This document shows, piece by piece, positions 10,655 through 20,678 of a stretch of DNA of 64,000 nt; the first letter of the stretch is position 1; every line of letters starts with the position of its first letter. A program made the position numbers and the translations under genes. This DNA comes from Candidatus Limnocylindrales bacterium (lineage in GTDB: Bacteria; Desulfobacterota; Binatia; UBA1149; CAITLU01): NCBI GenBank assembly GCA_035626395.1, contig DASPNR010000007.1, positions 357,012-421,011 of the forward strand, given 5' to 3'. The notes below the pieces were generated by a model. That model searched no databases. It had not been told where the DNA came from and saw nothing but the letters and a program-made list of their open reading frames with translations.

Positions 10655-13468
10655 ATGGATTCCATCGTCATTCGCGGCGCGCGCCAGCACAACCTCAAGA
10701 ACCTGGATCTCGACATTCCGCGCGACCGCTTCGTCGTGGTGACCGGACTGTCGGGGTCGGGAAAGTCTTCGCTGGCGTTCGACACCATCTACGCCGAGGG
10801 CCAGCGCCGGTACGTCGAGTCGCTGTCGGCCTACGCGCGCCAGTTCCTCGAGCAGATGGAGAAGCCCGACGTCGACTCGATCGAAGGCCTCTCGCCGGCC
10901 ATATCCATCGAGCAGAAGACGACGACCAAGAGCCCGCGCTCCACGGTCGGCACGATGACCGAAGTCTACGATTATCTGCGGCTGCTCTACGCCACCATCG
11001 GCCGGCCGCACTGCTACCAGTGCAATCGCGAGATCTCCTCGCAGAGCGTCGGCCAGATCGCCGCGCGCATCCTGGAGCTGCCGGCGCGCAGCAAGGTCGA
11101 GATCCTGGCGCCCATCGTCCGAGGCCGCAAGGGCGAGTACAAGAAGGAGCTGCAGGATCTCAAGAAGCAGGGTTTTCTGCGCGTGCGCGTCGACGGCGTC
11201 ATGCACGACCTGTCGGAAGACATCAAGATGTCGCGCACCCAGCACCACACGGTCGAAGTCGTCGTCGACCGCCTGGTGCTGCGTCCCGGGGTCGACAAGC
11301 GCCTGACCGACTCCATCGGCGTCGGCCTGCGGCTTGCCGAGCAGAGCATCGTCGCGCACTGGACCGGCCCTGATGGCGAGGAAGGCGACGAGAACTTCAG
11401 CCAGCGCTTCGCGTGCGCGATCTGCGGCATCTCGTTCGCCGAGATCAGCCCGCGCCTGTTCTCGTTCAACAGCCCGCACGGCTCGTGTCCGGACTGCAAC
11501 GGCCTCGGTCGCACGGCCTCGTTCGATCCTGAGCGTCTGGTCGTCAAGCCTTCGCAGCCGATCGAGGAAGGCGCGCTGGCGGGCTGGAACCGCCGCGTCG
11601 CCGACAAATACTCATGGGCAACGCGAGCGATTGCCAAGCAGCATGGCTGCGCCAGGGACACGGCCTGGCAGGATCTGCCGGAGCAGGCGCAGCAGCAGAT
11701 ACTGTTCGGCACCGGCGACAAGCGCCTGGCCGTCGGCCGCGGCACCATGCGTGCGTTCGCCGGCGTCGTGCCGGTGCTGACCAAACGCTACCGCGAGTCG
11801 GACTCGGAGTGGGTGCGCTCGGAGCTCGAGCCGTACATGTCGGAGAAGCCGTGCGAGGGCTGCGGCGGCATGCGCCTGCGCCGCGAGGCACGCTCGGTGC
11901 GCATCGGCGGCAAGGCCATTCACGAGCTGTCGGCGATGCCGCTCGATGAAGCTGCGGCGTTTCTCGATCACCTCTCGCTCTCCAAGCGCGAGGCCGAGGT
12001 CTCCAAGCTCGTGCTGCGCGAAATCACCGAGCGGTTGCACTTCCTGCTCGGCGTCGGCCTGTCCTACCTCACGCTGGACCGTCCCACCGGCACGCTGTCG
12101 GGCGGCGAGAGCCAGCGCATCCGGCTGGCCACGCAGATCGGCGCCGGCCTGACCGGTGTCCTGTACGTGCTGGACGAGCCGAGCATCGGCCTGCATCAGC
12201 GCGACAACGCGCGCCTGCTGGCGAGCCTTCGCGCGCTCACCGATCGCGGCAACACGGTTCTCGTGGTTGAGCACGACGCGGACACGATGCTGGCAGCCGA
12301 CCACCTGATCGATCTCGGCCCCGGCGCCGCCAAGCACGGCGGCCGCGTGGTGGCGCAAGGCTCGTGCAAGCAGGTGATGGCCAACGCCGAGTCGCTCACC
12401 GGACGCTTCCTGTGCGGCGCCGAGCGCATCGAGGTGCCTTCGCTGCGGCGCGCCGGATCCGGCGAAAGCATCCGCGTGCGCGGCGCCCGCCATCACAACC
12501 TGCGCGGCATCGAGGCCCGGTTCCCGCTCGGCTGCATCACGTGCGTGACCGGAGTTTCCGGATCGGGCAAGAGTTCGCTCGTCATCGACACGCTTTATGC
12601 CGCTCTCGCCAACCGTCTGCACGGAGCGTCGCACGAGGTGGGCGCGCACGACGCGATCGAAGGCATCGAGAACATCGACAAGGTCATCGACATCGACCAG
12701 ACGCCGATCGGCCGCACGCCGCGCTCCAACGCCGCCACCTACACCGGCCTCTTCACCGACATCCGCGACCTTTTCGCGATGCTCCCCGAAGCGCGCATGC
12801 GCGGCTACACACCGGGCCGCTTCTCCTTCAATGTCGAAGGCGGGCGCTGCGAGGCCTGCTGCGGCGACGGGATGATCCGAGTCGAGATGCATTTCCTTCC
12901 GGACGTCTACGTCCTGTGCGAGGTCTGCCAGGGACGCCGCTACAACCGAGAGACGCTCGAGGTCCGCTTCAAGGGCAAGAGCATCGCCGACGTGCTCGAC
13001 CTTACGGTGGCCGAGGCGCTCGATTTCCTTTCGTCGATCCCCACGGCCAGGCGAAAGCTCGAGACGCTGGCGGCCGTCGGCCTCGACTACATCCATCTCG
13101 GCCAGGCGGCCACCACGCTGTCGGGCGGAGAGGCGCAGCGGATCAAGCTGTCGAAGGAACTGGCGAAGCGGGCCACCGGCCGCACGCTCTATATCCTGGA
13201 CGAGCCCACCACCGGCCTGCACTTCGCCGACGTGCGGCGACTGATGGAGGTGCTCGGCATGCTGGCCGACTCCGGCAACACCATCATCGTGATCGAGCAC
13301 CAGCTGGACGTCATCAAGACGGCCGATTGGGTCATCGATCTGGGGCCCGAAGGCGGCAGCGGCGGGGGCGAGATCGTGGTGGAGGGAACGCCCGAGGAGG
13401 TCGCCGCATGCGAGGTCTCCCACACCGGGCGCTTCCTGCGCGACGCGCTGCCGTCGCTGGCGGCGTGA
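10655..13468 (+). CDS. uvrA: UvrABC excision nuclease subunit A
   Basis: DNA-damage recognition ATPase of nucleotide excision repair, 937 aa. There are two ABC modules: Walker [13 protein letters not shown] near residue 32 and [12 protein letters not shown] in the second half, with signature motifs LSGGESQRI and [11 protein letters not shown]. Zinc-finger cysteines are visible as CAICG...CPDC and CEACCGDG...CEVCQG. The ATG at 10655 ([17 protein letters not shown]) is the conventional start although the frame is open far upstream. It stands apart from the preceding operon by 32 bases and may be cotranscribed with it. Confidence 0.97.
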   Translation: MDSIVIRGARQHNLKNLDLDIPRDRFVVVTGLSGSGKSSLAFDTIYAEGQRRYVESLSAYARQFLEQMEKPDVDSIEGLSPAISIEQKTTTKSPRSTVGTMTEVYDYLRLLYATIGRPHCYQCNREISSQSVGQIAARILELPARSKVEILAPIVRGRKGEYKKELQDLKKQGFLRVRVDGVMHDLSEDIKMSRTQHHTVEVVVDRLVLRPGVDKRLTDSIGVGLRLAEQSIVAHWTGPDGEEGDENFSQRFACAICGISFAEISPRLFSFNSPHGSCPDCNGLGRTASFDPERLVVKPSQPIEEGALAGWNRRVADKYSWATRAIAKQHGCARDTAWQDLPEQAQQQILFGTGDKRLAVGRGTMRAFAGVVPVLTKRYRESDSEWVRSELEPYMSEKPCEGCGGMRLRREARSVRIGGKAIHELSAMPLDEAAAFLDHLSLSKREAEVSKLVLREITERLHFLLGVGLSYLTLDRPTGTLSGGESQRIRLATQIGAGLTGVLYVLDEPSIGLHQRDNARLLASLRALTDRGNTVLVVEHDADTMLAADHLIDLGPGAAKHGGRVVAQGSCKQVMANAESLTGRFLCGAERIEVPSLRRAGSGESIRVRGARHHNLRGIEARFPLGCITCVTGVSGSGKSSLVIDTLYAALANRLHGASHEVGAHDAIEGIENIDKVIDIDQTPIGRTPRSNAATYTGLFTDIRDLFAMLPEARMRGYTPGRFSFNVEGGRCEACCGDGMIRVEMHFLPDVYVLCEVCQGRRYNRETLEVRFKGKSIADVLDLTVAEALDFLSSIPTARRKLETLAAVGLDYIHLGQAATTLSGGEAQRIKLSKELAKRATGRTLYILDEPTTGLHFADVRRLMEVLGMLADSGNTIIVIEHQLDVIKTADWVIDLGPEGGSGGGEIVVEGTPEEVAACEVSHTGRFLRDALPSLAA

Positions 13469-13488
13469 TCGTTCTGCCTGCGAACGCG

Positions 13489-13581
13489 GCGGTGCTGGCC
13501 GCGTAGGCTCACTGTGCGAAGAAGCGGTGCTGGCCGCGTAGGCTCACTGTGCGGTGCGAAGAAGCGGTGCTGGCGGCGTAG
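13489..13581. repeat. Short direct tandem repeat, about 2.5 copies
   Basis: Three copies of GCGGTGCTGGCCGCGTAG begin at 13489, 13524 and 13564. The first two are followed by GCTCACTGTGCG and GAAGAA spacers, giving unit lengths of 35 and 40 bases; the second copy has an extra GTGCG. The third is truncated with one mismatch (GGCGGCG). The repeat sits between uvrA and a convergent small gene. It is not coding in any recognised frame and no terminator-like T-run follows. Confidence 0.85.
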
Positions 13582-13619
13582 ACGATCCGGCCGCGGAGGC
13601 GGCTGCGATCGGGCGCCGA

Positions 13620-14036
13620 TTACTCGGCGGGCGACGGCGGCTGCCCGTCCTTGACCGGCTGCCATCCCTCGGGCGCCGCAACCCACGACTGGCCGCTATG
13701 GACGTCGAGGCGCACGGCGCCCCAATCGTCACGCAAAGGAACGATCACGACGCGGTACTCCGAGCGCGGCAGCTCGGAAGAATCGGGAATCTCGACCCAG
13801 TACCCGCTCTGCAGCTTGGAGGCCTTGCCGGTGTGACGGTGATAGCGGATCGCGTTCCACCCCATGTCCGACGACTGCACCGCGACGACGTCGTAGGCGC
13901 CGCCGGGCGTCAGTGACATGGGCGCGGCAGCGGGCGCCGCCGCCGCAGGGGCCGGCGGCTGCTCGGCGCGCGAGGCGCCGACGGTCGAAAGGGCCACGAG
14001 GATCGAAAAGACGAGGGCGGCGGAAATGCTGTGCAT
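13620..14036 (-). CDS. Small secreted protein of unknown function
   Basis: 138 aa from the ATG at 14036 (an ATG five codons earlier is possible). The signal peptide [20 protein letters not shown] ends near ASRA, followed by a Pro/Ala-rich linker of about 20 residues. The mature domain of about 90 residues reads [21 protein letters not shown] and [10 protein letters not shown] near its end; its alternating hydrophobic pattern suggests a small beta-rich periplasmic domain. I do not recognise a family. It is convergent with uvrA and divergent from the cysteine desulfurase gene. Confidence 0.7.
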   Translation of the reverse strand: MHSISAALVFSILVALSTVGASRAEQPPAPAAAAPAAAPMSLTPGGAYDVVAVQSSDMGWNAIRYHRHTGKASKLQSGYWVEIPDSSELPRSEYRVVIVPLRDDWGAVRLDVHSGQSWVAAPEGWQPVKDGQPPSPAE

Positions 14037-14210
14037 CCCTGCGCCTACCACGCAACCTCGTCCCAGACCACCACGGCGCGCCGCTGCGGTGGCACGCCGC
14101 CGCAGGCACGCCGACGCAGGCGCGCCGGCTGGTCGTTTCCCTGGGCGTTCGGCGCACGCCCAGGCGAGGCACGGCCATTGCGCCGGGTCCGGTGTGGGTT
14201 AAGGTACTTC

Positions 14211-15428
14211 GTGGCCGCACCTCGCATCTACCTCGACCATCACTCGACCACGCCGCTCGACCCGCGCGTGCTCGAGGCGATGATGCCCTACCTGACCGAC
14301 CGTTTCGGCAACGCCGCCAGCCGCACGCACGCGTTCGGCTGGGAGGCCGAGGAGGGCGTCGAGAAGGCGCGCAAGCAGGTCGCCGCCGCCGTCGGCGCCG
14401 AGCCGCGCGAAATCGTCTGGACCAGCGGCGCCACCGAGTCCGACAATCTTGCCATCAAGGGGGTGCTGCCGTTCCTTCGCGAGAGGGGCCGTCACATCGT
14501 CACGATGGCCACCGAGCACAAGGCCGTCCTCGACTCCTGCAAGGCGCTCGAGCGCGACGGCGCCGCCCGCGTGACGCGCCTGAAGCCGCGCGCCGACGGT
14601 CTGCTGGATCTCTCGGCGCTGGAGGCGGCCATTAAGCCCGACACCGTTCTGGTCTCGGTGATGCACGCCAACAACGAAATCGGCACCGTTCAGCCGGTCG
14701 AGGCGGTCGGCGAGGTCTGCCGCCGTCGTGGCGTGCTCTTCCACTGCGACGCCGCACAGACCGCGGGTCGTCTTCCCATCGACGTAGGGCAGATGAAGAT
14801 CGACCTGCTCTCGATGTCGGCGCACAAGATCTACGGGCCCAAGGGCGTCGGAGCGCTCTACGTACGCAGCAGGAACCCGCGCGTGCGGCTGCAGGCGCAG
14901 ATCGACGGAGGCGGGCACGAGCGCGGCATGCGCTCGGGCACGCTCAACGTCGCGGCCATCGTCGGCATGGGCGCGGCGCTCGAGATCGCCGTGGCCGAGC
15001 GCGATACCGAGAACGCGCGCGTGGTGGCCCTTCGCGAACGCCTGCGGCGCGGGCTGTGGGAAGGCCTGGATCAGCTCGTTCTCAACGGCGACCTCGAGCG
15101 GCGCCTGCCTGGCAATCTCAACGTCAGCTTCGCGCACGTGGAAGGCGAATCCCTCATGCTGGGGCTGCGCGAGATCGCCGTCTCTTCGGGATCGGCCTGC
15201 AGCTCGGCCACGCTCGAGCCTTCCTATGTGCTGCGGTCGCTCGGCGTGCGCGACGAGATGGCCCATTCCTCGATCCGTTTCGGGATCGGGCGATTCAACA
15301 CCGAAGAGGAGATCGACTACGCTATAGGGCGTGTGGTCGCCGAGGTGACGCGGCTGCGGTCGCTGTCGCCGTTCTACAGGCCCGGCCGCAACCTGCCCGA
15401 CGCCCAGGCGGCGCGAGAAGGAGCATGA
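14211..15428 (+). CDS. iscS: Cysteine desulfurase (IscS/NifS class I)
   Basis: PLP enzyme that takes sulfur from cysteine for Fe-S clusters and thiolated RNAs. The frame is open upstream, but the GTG at 14211 begins (M)[17 protein letters not shown], the family N-terminus, giving 405 aa. [13 protein letters not shown] binds the cofactor, HCDAAQ contacts the pyridine ring, [10 protein letters not shown] holds the PLP lysine, and [17 protein letters not shown] contains the persulfide cysteine in the long class I loop. An A-type Fe-S carrier overlaps its stop by four bases, supporting a role in cluster assembly. No iscU scaffold is adjacent. Confidence 0.94.
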   Translation: MAAPRIYLDHHSTTPLDPRVLEAMMPYLTDRFGNAASRTHAFGWEAEEGVEKARKQVAAAVGAEPREIVWTSGATESDNLAIKGVLPFLRERGRHIVTMATEHKAVLDSCKALERDGAARVTRLKPRADGLLDLSALEAAIKPDTVLVSVMHANNEIGTVQPVEAVGEVCRRRGVLFHCDAAQTAGRLPIDVGQMKIDLLSMSAHKIYGPKGVGALYVRSRNPRVRLQAQIDGGGHERGMRSGTLNVAAIVGMGAALEIAVAERDTENARVVALRERLRRGLWEGLDQLVLNGDLERRLPGNLNVSFAHVEGESLMLGLREIAVSSGSACSSATLEPSYVLRSLGVRDEMAHSSIRFGIGRFNTEEEIDYAIGRVVAEVTRLRSLSPFYRPGRNLPDAQAAREGA

Positions 15429-15745
15429 TCACCATCACCGAAAGAGCCGGCAGCCGCATCCAGGAGCTCGCCGCGAGCTCCGAGAAGCCCGTCAGCGGCC
15501 TGCGCATCAAGGTCGTCGGCGGCGGCTGCTCGGGCCTGCAGTACAAGATCGAGCTCGACAACGAGAAGAAGGGCGACAAGGTCTTCGAGGCCGGCGGCGG
15601 CAGGCTCTACGTCGACCGCCGCAGTTACCTGTACCTCGTCGGAACCCAGGTCGACTACGCCGAGTCGCTCACCAATGCCGGCTTTCAGCTCGAGAACCCG
15701 AACGTCAAGAAGACGTGCGGGTGTGGCGAGAGCTTCGTGGTCTGA
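15425..15745 (+). CDS. A-type iron-sulfur carrier (HesB/IscA/ErpA family)
   Basis: 106 aa. The three conserved metal-ligand cysteines are C35 in GGGCSG and C98/C100 in TCGCGESF. The ATG overlaps the desulfurase stop (ATGA), so the two are translationally coupled. A-type carriers pass Fe-S clusters from the scaffold to target enzymes. The IscA, ErpA and HesB subtypes cannot be separated with certainty here. Confidence 0.93.
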   Translation: MITITERAGSRIQELAASSEKPVSGLRIKVVGGGCSGLQYKIELDNEKKGDKVFEAGGGRLYVDRRSYLYLVGTQVDYAESLTNAGFQLENPNVKKTCGCGESFVV

Positions 15746-16006
15746 CGGTCGGCCGCGCGACGTGGCACCCCCACACGGCCGCGCGTGCACAAGTGCACGA
15801 GGTCTGCTCGCATCTCTTTGCCCTAGCGCGAATTTGTGTGGCATTCTCCGCGCATCGACGGCTGGGGGCCGAGGGGGCTGCAGCCACGGGTCGATACGGC
15901 GCGGACGAAAGCGGCCATCGCAAGGTGGGCGGGGTGGTCGTCCGGCGGATGAGGTCTGGGTGAAGACCGAGTGGGCTCGCTCGGCTTCTGGATGTGGAGG
16001 TGTGAG

Positions 16007-16501
16007 ATGGTGGGAGCCCGCGACCGTGGTCGCTATCAGTCCGACGATCGTCAGCCCGACGTTTTCGAGCCGGACATCGTCCTTCCTTCGCAGCATTTCG
16101 CACAGATCAAGCGCAAGAAGTTTCCTTCCGGCGAGCATCGTCTGCTCGTTGCGCTGATTCAGGACGCCGTCGAGTGCTTCCAGAAGCATCTGCACGCACG
16201 CGACTCCAAACGCCGCCAGCTCTTCCTCGATGCCGAAAGCTGGATCGACTCCGAAGACGATCGCGGCGTGTTCTCCTTCAACAACGTCTGCATGCTGCTC
16301 GGCATGAATCCCGACTACGTCCGTCAGGGTCTGCTGGCATGGCGTGACAAGGAGAAGCGCGTGCGACGCGTGCGGCGGCACGACGAGATGGCCGAGACTC
16401 GAACGGCCGCGCGCATCGTGCCGGCCGAATCGCCGCAGCACGAGGAGGGCGAGGCCGACGCCGAGCTGGCGTGGCCGGAAGAGCAGCGCCTGGCGAACTG
16501 A
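16007..16501 (+). CDS. Conserved hypothetical protein, possible helical DNA-binding fold
   Basis: 164 aa from the ATG at 16007, behind TGGAGGTGTGAG; an ATG 12 codons upstream is less well placed. The central part (HRLLVALIQDAVECFQKHL, then LFLDAESWIDSEDD, FSFNNVCMLLGMNPDYVRQG and LLAWRDKEK) resembles a compact helical domain. FSFNNVCMLLGMNPDYVRQG reads like a helix-turn-helix similar to those in small deltaproteobacterial regulators. The C-terminal 40 residues are acidic and low in complexity. The 260 bases upstream are free of genes and probably hold its promoter. Function unknown. Confidence 0.7.
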   Translation: MVGARDRGRYQSDDRQPDVFEPDIVLPSQHFAQIKRKKFPSGEHRLLVALIQDAVECFQKHLHARDSKRRQLFLDAESWIDSEDDRGVFSFNNVCMLLGMNPDYVRQGLLAWRDKEKRVRRVRRHDEMAETRTAARIVPAESPQHEEGEADAELAWPEEQRLAN

Positions 16502-16550
16502 CCGGCGTCGTTCCGGCCGGCGCCGTTTTGCCGTACAACGGGCGGCGCCC

Positions 16551-16880
16551 ATGCCGTACGTCACCCGCATCGACTGTCCGCAGTGCGACAAGCCGCTGGT
16601 GCGCAAGACCGGCGGCCGCTGTCCTGCCTGCGGCACGATGGTGACCGAGCACGTCGCCCGCGCCCGGCTGCGCGAGAAGCGCATCGAGCAGGCAGTCGCC
16701 ATCTTCGCGACCGTAGCGGTGTTGACTCTTTTCCTGTGGGGCGGCGGTGCGGGACTGGTCGAGGGCGTGGCGGTCTACGCCATCGCCGGAGCGGCGATCT
16801 GGTATTGGGGCAAAGGCACCTTCTGGAGCGCGCGCCTGAGCGGCAGCGACGACGACATCGTCGACGAGGACGAGCATTGA
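16551..16880 (+). CDS. Zinc-ribbon membrane protein of unknown function
   Basis: 109 aa. An N-terminal four-cysteine zinc ribbon (C9, C12, C24, C27: DCPQC and RCPAC) precedes two predicted membrane segments (about residues 49-62 and 65-85, VAIFATVAVLTLFLW and EGVAVYAIAGAAIWYW). The C-terminus is acidic (SGSDDDIVDEDEH). A cytosolic zinc ribbon tethered to the inner membrane is the likely topology. It lies 50 bases after the preceding gene and 63 bases before pepA. No function can be assigned. Confidence 0.7.
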   Translation: MPYVTRIDCPQCDKPLVRKTGGRCPACGTMVTEHVARARLREKRIEQAVAIFATVAVLTLFLWGGGAGLVEGVAVYAIAGAAIWYWGKGTFWSARLSGSDDDIVDEDEH

Positions 16881-16943
16881 GCGGCGCCGTCGCCGCATTG
16901 CAGCCGTCTGTCCCGGTGCGCGCGACCACGCTATAGAGGAAGA

Positions 16944-18416
16944 ATGAGCATCAAGCTGGTTCGCAGGAAGGCATCGCAGGTCCAGGCCGATCTGGTCGCC
17001 ATCGGCGTGGTCGACGGGCAGGAGCTCAAGGGCGCCGTCACCGAGTTCGGCAAGGACGAGCGCGACACGATCACCGCGCGCGCCAGGCGGCTGTCCTTCA
17101 AGGGCAAGGTCAACTCCTCGATGATCGTCCAGCTCGGCGACCGCGACGTGGCGTTGGTGGGCGTCGGCAAGGGCGACACCGCCGACAGCTGGCGGCGCGC
17201 GGCGTCCTCGGCGCGCAACGCCGCCACCGTTTCGCGCGCCGCGACCTTCGCTTTCGCTCTCGACGATGCGGCCAGACCGCTGGACGTGCTCGGTCCGGTC
17301 GTCGAGGGCATCGGCCTGACCGGCTACAGCTACGAAAAGTACAAGACCAGGAAGAGCGAGACGAGCTACGGCGGCCCGCGCGCCATCAGCGTAACGTCGC
17401 CATCGCTGTCCGAGAGCGGGCGCGCTGCCGAGACGCTCGCCTACGCGCAGGAGGTCTGCGACGCCGTCTTCTTCGCGCGCGACCTCGTCAACGAGATGCC
17501 GACGGCCAAGCCGCCCGGATACCTCGCGTCGGTCGCGCGGCAGATCGCGCGCGGCAACGGCCGCCTGCGCTGCGACGTGTGGCAGGGCGAGCGGCTGCGG
17601 CGCGAGAAGATGAACGGCATCATCGCCGTCTCCTCGGGAAGCAAGAACTCGGGCGCGCTGATCAAGCTGGTCTACAAGCCGCGGCGCCGGGCGCGCGCCC
17701 GCGTCGCGCTGATCGGCAAGGGCATCACCTTCGACTCCGGCGGCCTCTCGCTGAAGCCGGCCAAGTCGATGGAAACCATGAAGATGGACATGTCCGGCGC
17801 GGCGCTGGTGCTGGCGGTGATGCGCGCGCTGCCGGCGCTGGAGCCGGCCGTGGAGGTGCACGGCTTCGTCGCCAGCGCCGAGAACATGCCCGGCCAGAAC
17901 GCGCAGAAGCCCGGCGACATCATCCGCTATCGCAACGGCGTCACCGCCGAAGTCCTCAACACCGACGCCGAAGGTCGCCTGGTGCTGGCCGATGCCCTTT
18001 GTCTGGCAGGCGAGATCGAGCCCGACTACATCGTGGACGCCGCCACCCTGACCGGCGCCTGCATGGTGGCGCTGGGCCTGCGCATCGGCGGCATCATGGG
18101 AACGGATCAGGCGCTGGTGGATGATCTGATCGCCATCGGCAGGGAAGCGGGAGAGGGTCTCTGGCAGCTCCCGCTCGTCGAGGATTACGCCGAAGAGATC
18201 CGCTCGCCCATCGCCGACATCAAGAACATCGGCGGCGGCTATGCCGGAACCATCGCGGCGGCGCTGTTCCTTCGCCACTTCGTCGGCAAGAACAAGTGGG
18301 CGCATCTCGACATCGCCGGCCCGGCGTGGACGGACCGGGCGCTGCCCTACACGCCGCGCGGCGGCACCGGATTCGCCATCCGGACGGTTCTCGGCTGGCT
18401 CGACAAGATCGGCTGA
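16944..18416 (+). CDS. pepA: Leucyl aminopeptidase (M17)
   Basis: Cytosolic di-zinc aminopeptidase, 490 aa. The catalytic domain has IGKGITFDSGGLSLKP (metal Asp and catalytic Lys), METMKMDMSGAA and the family signature NTDAEGRLVLADAL with metal Asp/Glu. The N-terminal macro-like domain of about 170 residues is more divergent and has QADLVAIGVVDGQELKG. PepA removes N-terminal Leu and other residues and in some proteobacteria also binds DNA. The start at 16944 follows AGAGGAAGA. Confidence 0.95.
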   Translation: MSIKLVRRKASQVQADLVAIGVVDGQELKGAVTEFGKDERDTITARARRLSFKGKVNSSMIVQLGDRDVALVGVGKGDTADSWRRAASSARNAATVSRAATFAFALDDAARPLDVLGPVVEGIGLTGYSYEKYKTRKSETSYGGPRAISVTSPSLSESGRAAETLAYAQEVCDAVFFARDLVNEMPTAKPPGYLASVARQIARGNGRLRCDVWQGERLRREKMNGIIAVSSGSKNSGALIKLVYKPRRRARARVALIGKGITFDSGGLSLKPAKSMETMKMDMSGAALVLAVMRALPALEPAVEVHGFVASAENMPGQNAQKPGDIIRYRNGVTAEVLNTDAEGRLVLADALCLAGEIEPDYIVDAATLTGACMVALGLRIGGIMGTDQALVDDLIAIGREAGEGLWQLPLVEDYAEEIRSPIADIKNIGGGYAGTIAAALFLRHFVGKNKWAHLDIAGPAWTDRALPYTPRGGTGFAIRTVLGWLDKIG

Positions 18417-18712
18417 GCGACGCGCGCCGCGGCGCGCCCTCCCTTTGCACGCGCCGCGCGCCGTGGCGGCGGCGGCTCGCGCGGCGATCACCGGCCCGGC
18501 GGCCGCACACGCCGCATTTCCAGCGAGCGAGGCCGCAAACGACGGTGCGGCGTGAATTTGCGGCGCGTCATCGCACGCCGGTGCTGCGATCGCGGGCTGT
18601 GGACAGATGTGCAGATGCAGGGCCGGTCGGGGCCGGACGAAGCGAAAGCGATTGAAGCAGCAAGTGCAGCGCAGTACTTCGGGCGCGACAAACGCGCGGA
18701 GGGAATGCACGC
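18417..18712. other. Intergenic region after pepA
   Basis: About 300 very GC-rich bases with several short self-complementary runs, but no clean hairpin with a T-run and no recognisable gene. The end (CGGAGGGAATGCACGC) supplies a ribosome-binding site for the gene at 18713. The promoter of that gene is presumably here but not recognisable. Confidence 0.4.
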
Positions 18713-19045
18713 ATGACGGAACAGCCTCGGAACCGGGACCAGTCCAATCGTGCGGAATCGGAGCCGATCGAAGTGATCGTGTCTGGCTCGGTCGACCGCT
18801 GCGGGCGGGTGGCGGTGCCGGCGCCGGCCACGGTCGCCAAGGTTCTGGAGGTGGCGGGCGGCTTCCGCCACCCGGACCGCAAGTGGTCGCTCGGCGTTCT
18901 CACCGTCAGCCGCTTTGCGCCCACCGGACGGCGTCTGTGGCGCTTCGACACCGCCACGCGCGCGCCCGAGGAGTGGGAAGACTTCCGGCTGCAGAAGGGC
19001 GACATGGTCACCGTGCAGCGCCTGCTGGAAGAGCGCCGGCGCTAG
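18713..19045 (+). CDS. Small SLBB-like (beta-grasp) protein
   Basis: 110 aa without a signal peptide. From about residue 20 the pattern IEVIVSGSVDRCGRVAVP, then TVAKVLEVAGGF, VLTVSR and LQKGDMVTVQRL matches the order of an SLBB domain as in polysaccharide-export proteins: a V.V.G.V strand, an 'AL..AGG' helix, a second strand pair and 'L..GD.V.V'. It is a stand-alone domain with no export signal or Wza-like partner in the window. Role unknown; the domain call is by pattern only. Confidence 0.65.
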   Translation: MTEQPRNRDQSNRAESEPIEVIVSGSVDRCGRVAVPAPATVAKVLEVAGGFRHPDRKWSLGVLTVSRFAPTGRRLWRFDTATRAPEEWEDFRLQKGDMVTVQRLLEERRR

Positions 19046-19072
19046 CTGCGCGACCGGCCGCACGGGCGCGGC

Positions 19073-19171
19073 GCCCGACGAGACCTGCACTCGTCGGGCG
19101 GCCCGATCCATTCTCCACGCCCGCGCCGAGGCGCGCCGCGTTCAACCCGCCGGCGCGAGACGCGCCGGCGG
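19073..19171. terminator. Two hairpins between convergent genes
   Basis: GCCCGACGAG at 19073-19082 pairs with CTCGTCGGGC at 19090-19099 (10 bp stem, 7-base loop). CCGCCGGCGCG at 19147-19157 pairs with CGCGCCGGCGG at 19161-19171 (11 bp stem, 3-base loop). They lie between the ends of two convergent genes, so bidirectional termination is plausible. Neither is followed by a T-run, which is why confidence is moderate. Confidence 0.5.
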
Positions 19172-19238
19172 CGCAACGGCCGTCGGCCGTCGGGCGCGAG
19201 CGCCGCTGGACTCGTCTTCCGCTTCGCTCTTCCGCGAC

Positions 19239-20228
19239 TCACGCAGCCGGGCAGTCCAGCGATACGTCTCCTCCGACGGCGCTCTTCAAGATGATCAGCG
19301 CGTCTGCCGCCGTGATGCCCCCGCTGTCGTTGACGTCGCAGACCGCGAGATCGCAGGTCTCCGAACCCACGGCCGACTTCAGCGCAAACAGCGCATCCGA
19401 TGCCTTCGGCCTCACGCCCGAGGAGTTGGTCGGCTTGCCGCACGGTACGAGCTGGCAAGCCGCATCACACGACTCGCCTTCCTGGAACTCCGTGTCGCCG
19501 TCGTCGCATTCCTCGGGCGCTTCGACGGCCCCGTTGCCGCATTCGTGTGCGGGCGAACCGTCGCCGGTGCAGACGCCCGACTGGCAGGTATCCTGGTTCC
19601 CGTTGCACGAGTTGAAGTCGAAGCACGGGGTGTCGTCGGGCTTGTCCTGTTCGTTGGTGCACGTGTACTCGAAGTCGTCTTCCGGCACGCACGTGGCCGT
19701 CGTGCAGGCCGTGTCGCAGACGCCCGTGGGCGTCGATTCACACTCGCCGGTCACCACGTTGCAGTTGTACTGGCATGCGTTGCTCTCGCCGGGGCACTTG
19801 GGCTCGGGAAGGCAGAACATGGTGGACGCGATCTGCGTACACGTGCCGACGAAGCAGGGACCGAGCGAGCCTGGGCGGCAATCTGCGCCGTTCGGAAGAG
19901 CATCCGAGACGCATTCGCCTGCGGCGCACGTTCCCTCCTCCTCGGCGCATGGGTCGGTTGATTCGCAGGCGCCGCCGTTGTTGGCCGGGGTCTCCTGACA
20001 TTCGCCGTCCATGCACGTGCCGGTCGTGCAGTCGTTGAACGTGTCGCACGGATCGCCGTCGTTTCCGGGGCTCGTTTCGCAGGTGCCATCGTTCAGGCAG
20101 ACACCGACCAGGCATGGATCGAAGGTCTCGCATTCCTGCTGCTGCGCGTGGGAGGCGCTGCTCTGGAGCGCAACCAATAGTGTGGCAACAGCGATTGTGG
20201 ATCGGATGTTCAAAGGGTGACGAATCAT
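19239..20228 (-). CDS. Secreted Cys-rich protein with C-terminal dockerin-like module
   Basis: 329 aa from the ATG at 20228, preceded by AGAAGGAAGTC; a longer frame to 20420 lacks a signal. The signal peptide ends near ASHA (residue 27). Residues 30-260 form a Cys-rich region of repeated C..DGTCETSPGNDG, CMDGECQETPANNG and CQSGVCTGDGSP units plus one CGNGAVEAPEECDDGD element. The end (about 265-329) holds ASDALFALKSAVGS and CDVNDSGGITAADALIIL, an EF-hand-like D-x-N-x-S-G loop plus helix resembling a dockerin repeat, finishing in DCPAA. The same module occurs degenerately in the protein at 23601. It is probably an extracellular or surface structural protein; its partner is unknown. Confidence 0.8.
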   Translation of the reverse strand: MIRHPLNIRSTIAVATLLVALQSSASHAQQQECETFDPCLVGVCLNDGTCETSPGNDGDPCDTFNDCTTGTCMDGECQETPANNGGACESTDPCAEEEGTCAAGECVSDALPNGADCRPGSLGPCFVGTCTQIASTMFCLPEPKCPGESNACQYNCNVVTGECESTPTGVCDTACTTATCVPEDDFEYTCTNEQDKPDDTPCFDFNSCNGNQDTCQSGVCTGDGSPAHECGNGAVEAPEECDDGDTEFQEGESCDAACQLVPCGKPTNSSGVRPKASDALFALKSAVGSETCDLAVCDVNDSGGITAADALIILKSAVGGDVSLDCPAA

Positions 20229-20678
20229 GACTTCCTTCTGGCAGGCCTCATGCAGGGCGTTTTCATGGACTTCCGGACGTTTCGAAAGCGCATCGCGATA
20301 GTCGAGGAGGACGTCATTCGCGAGCCTCGACCTCGAATTCCAACGCGGATGGGGAGTGCAGACGGCGCACGCAACTAGCGGAGAGGCGACTGCAGCGGTG
20401 TCGGCCTGCCGTTGCCGCATGCCGAATCCGGACCGTGCGCTCGATGCAGCGGAGCGCCTCGTCGGTGCGCGACGGGTGGAGCCGTCCGAGGGTGCGGCCG
20501 ATCGGACGGCCGCACCCTCGAGGCGGAGGCGAGTGCGTTCGCGGACAGGATCTGGGACCGTCGCACGCTACATTTTCGGGTGCTTCGTTTTGCGAGGCCG
20601 CCCCGGCCACCCGCGCAGCGCCTCCGCTGCCGTTCCGACGAACATCGTCGGTGCCTGTTCGTCCGTCACGCCTCATCC
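20229..20678. other. 450-base intergenic region
   Basis: Lies between two minus-strand genes: the TonB-dependent receptor upstream and the Cys-rich secreted gene downstream. It contains the perfect hairpin described at 20487 and the ribosome-binding site AGAAGGAAG next to 20228. Several short Arg-rich frames are high-GC artefacts. The promoter of the Cys-rich gene should be here but is not recognisable. Confidence 0.4.
20487..20520 (-). terminator. Perfect 13-bp inverted repeat
   Basis: CGAGGGTGCGGCC (20487-20499) and GGCCGCACCCTCG (20508-20520) are exact reverse complements around an 8-base loop. The hairpin lies 159 bases past the stop of the TonB-dependent receptor gene in its direction of transcription. 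There is no T-run, so it may be a Rho-assisted stop, an RNA-stabilising structure or a protein-binding palindrome rather than a classic intrinsic terminator. Confidence 0.5.

Noticed and set aside
11612..13423. 603-aa minus-strand open frame opposite uvrA
   Set aside because: Shadow of uvrA; low-complexity composition and no start signal.
15830..15860. Possible sigma-54 site near 15840 (TGGCATTCTCCGCGCA)
   Set aside because: The GG-to-GC spacing fits, but the -12 element reads GCGC instead of TTGC.
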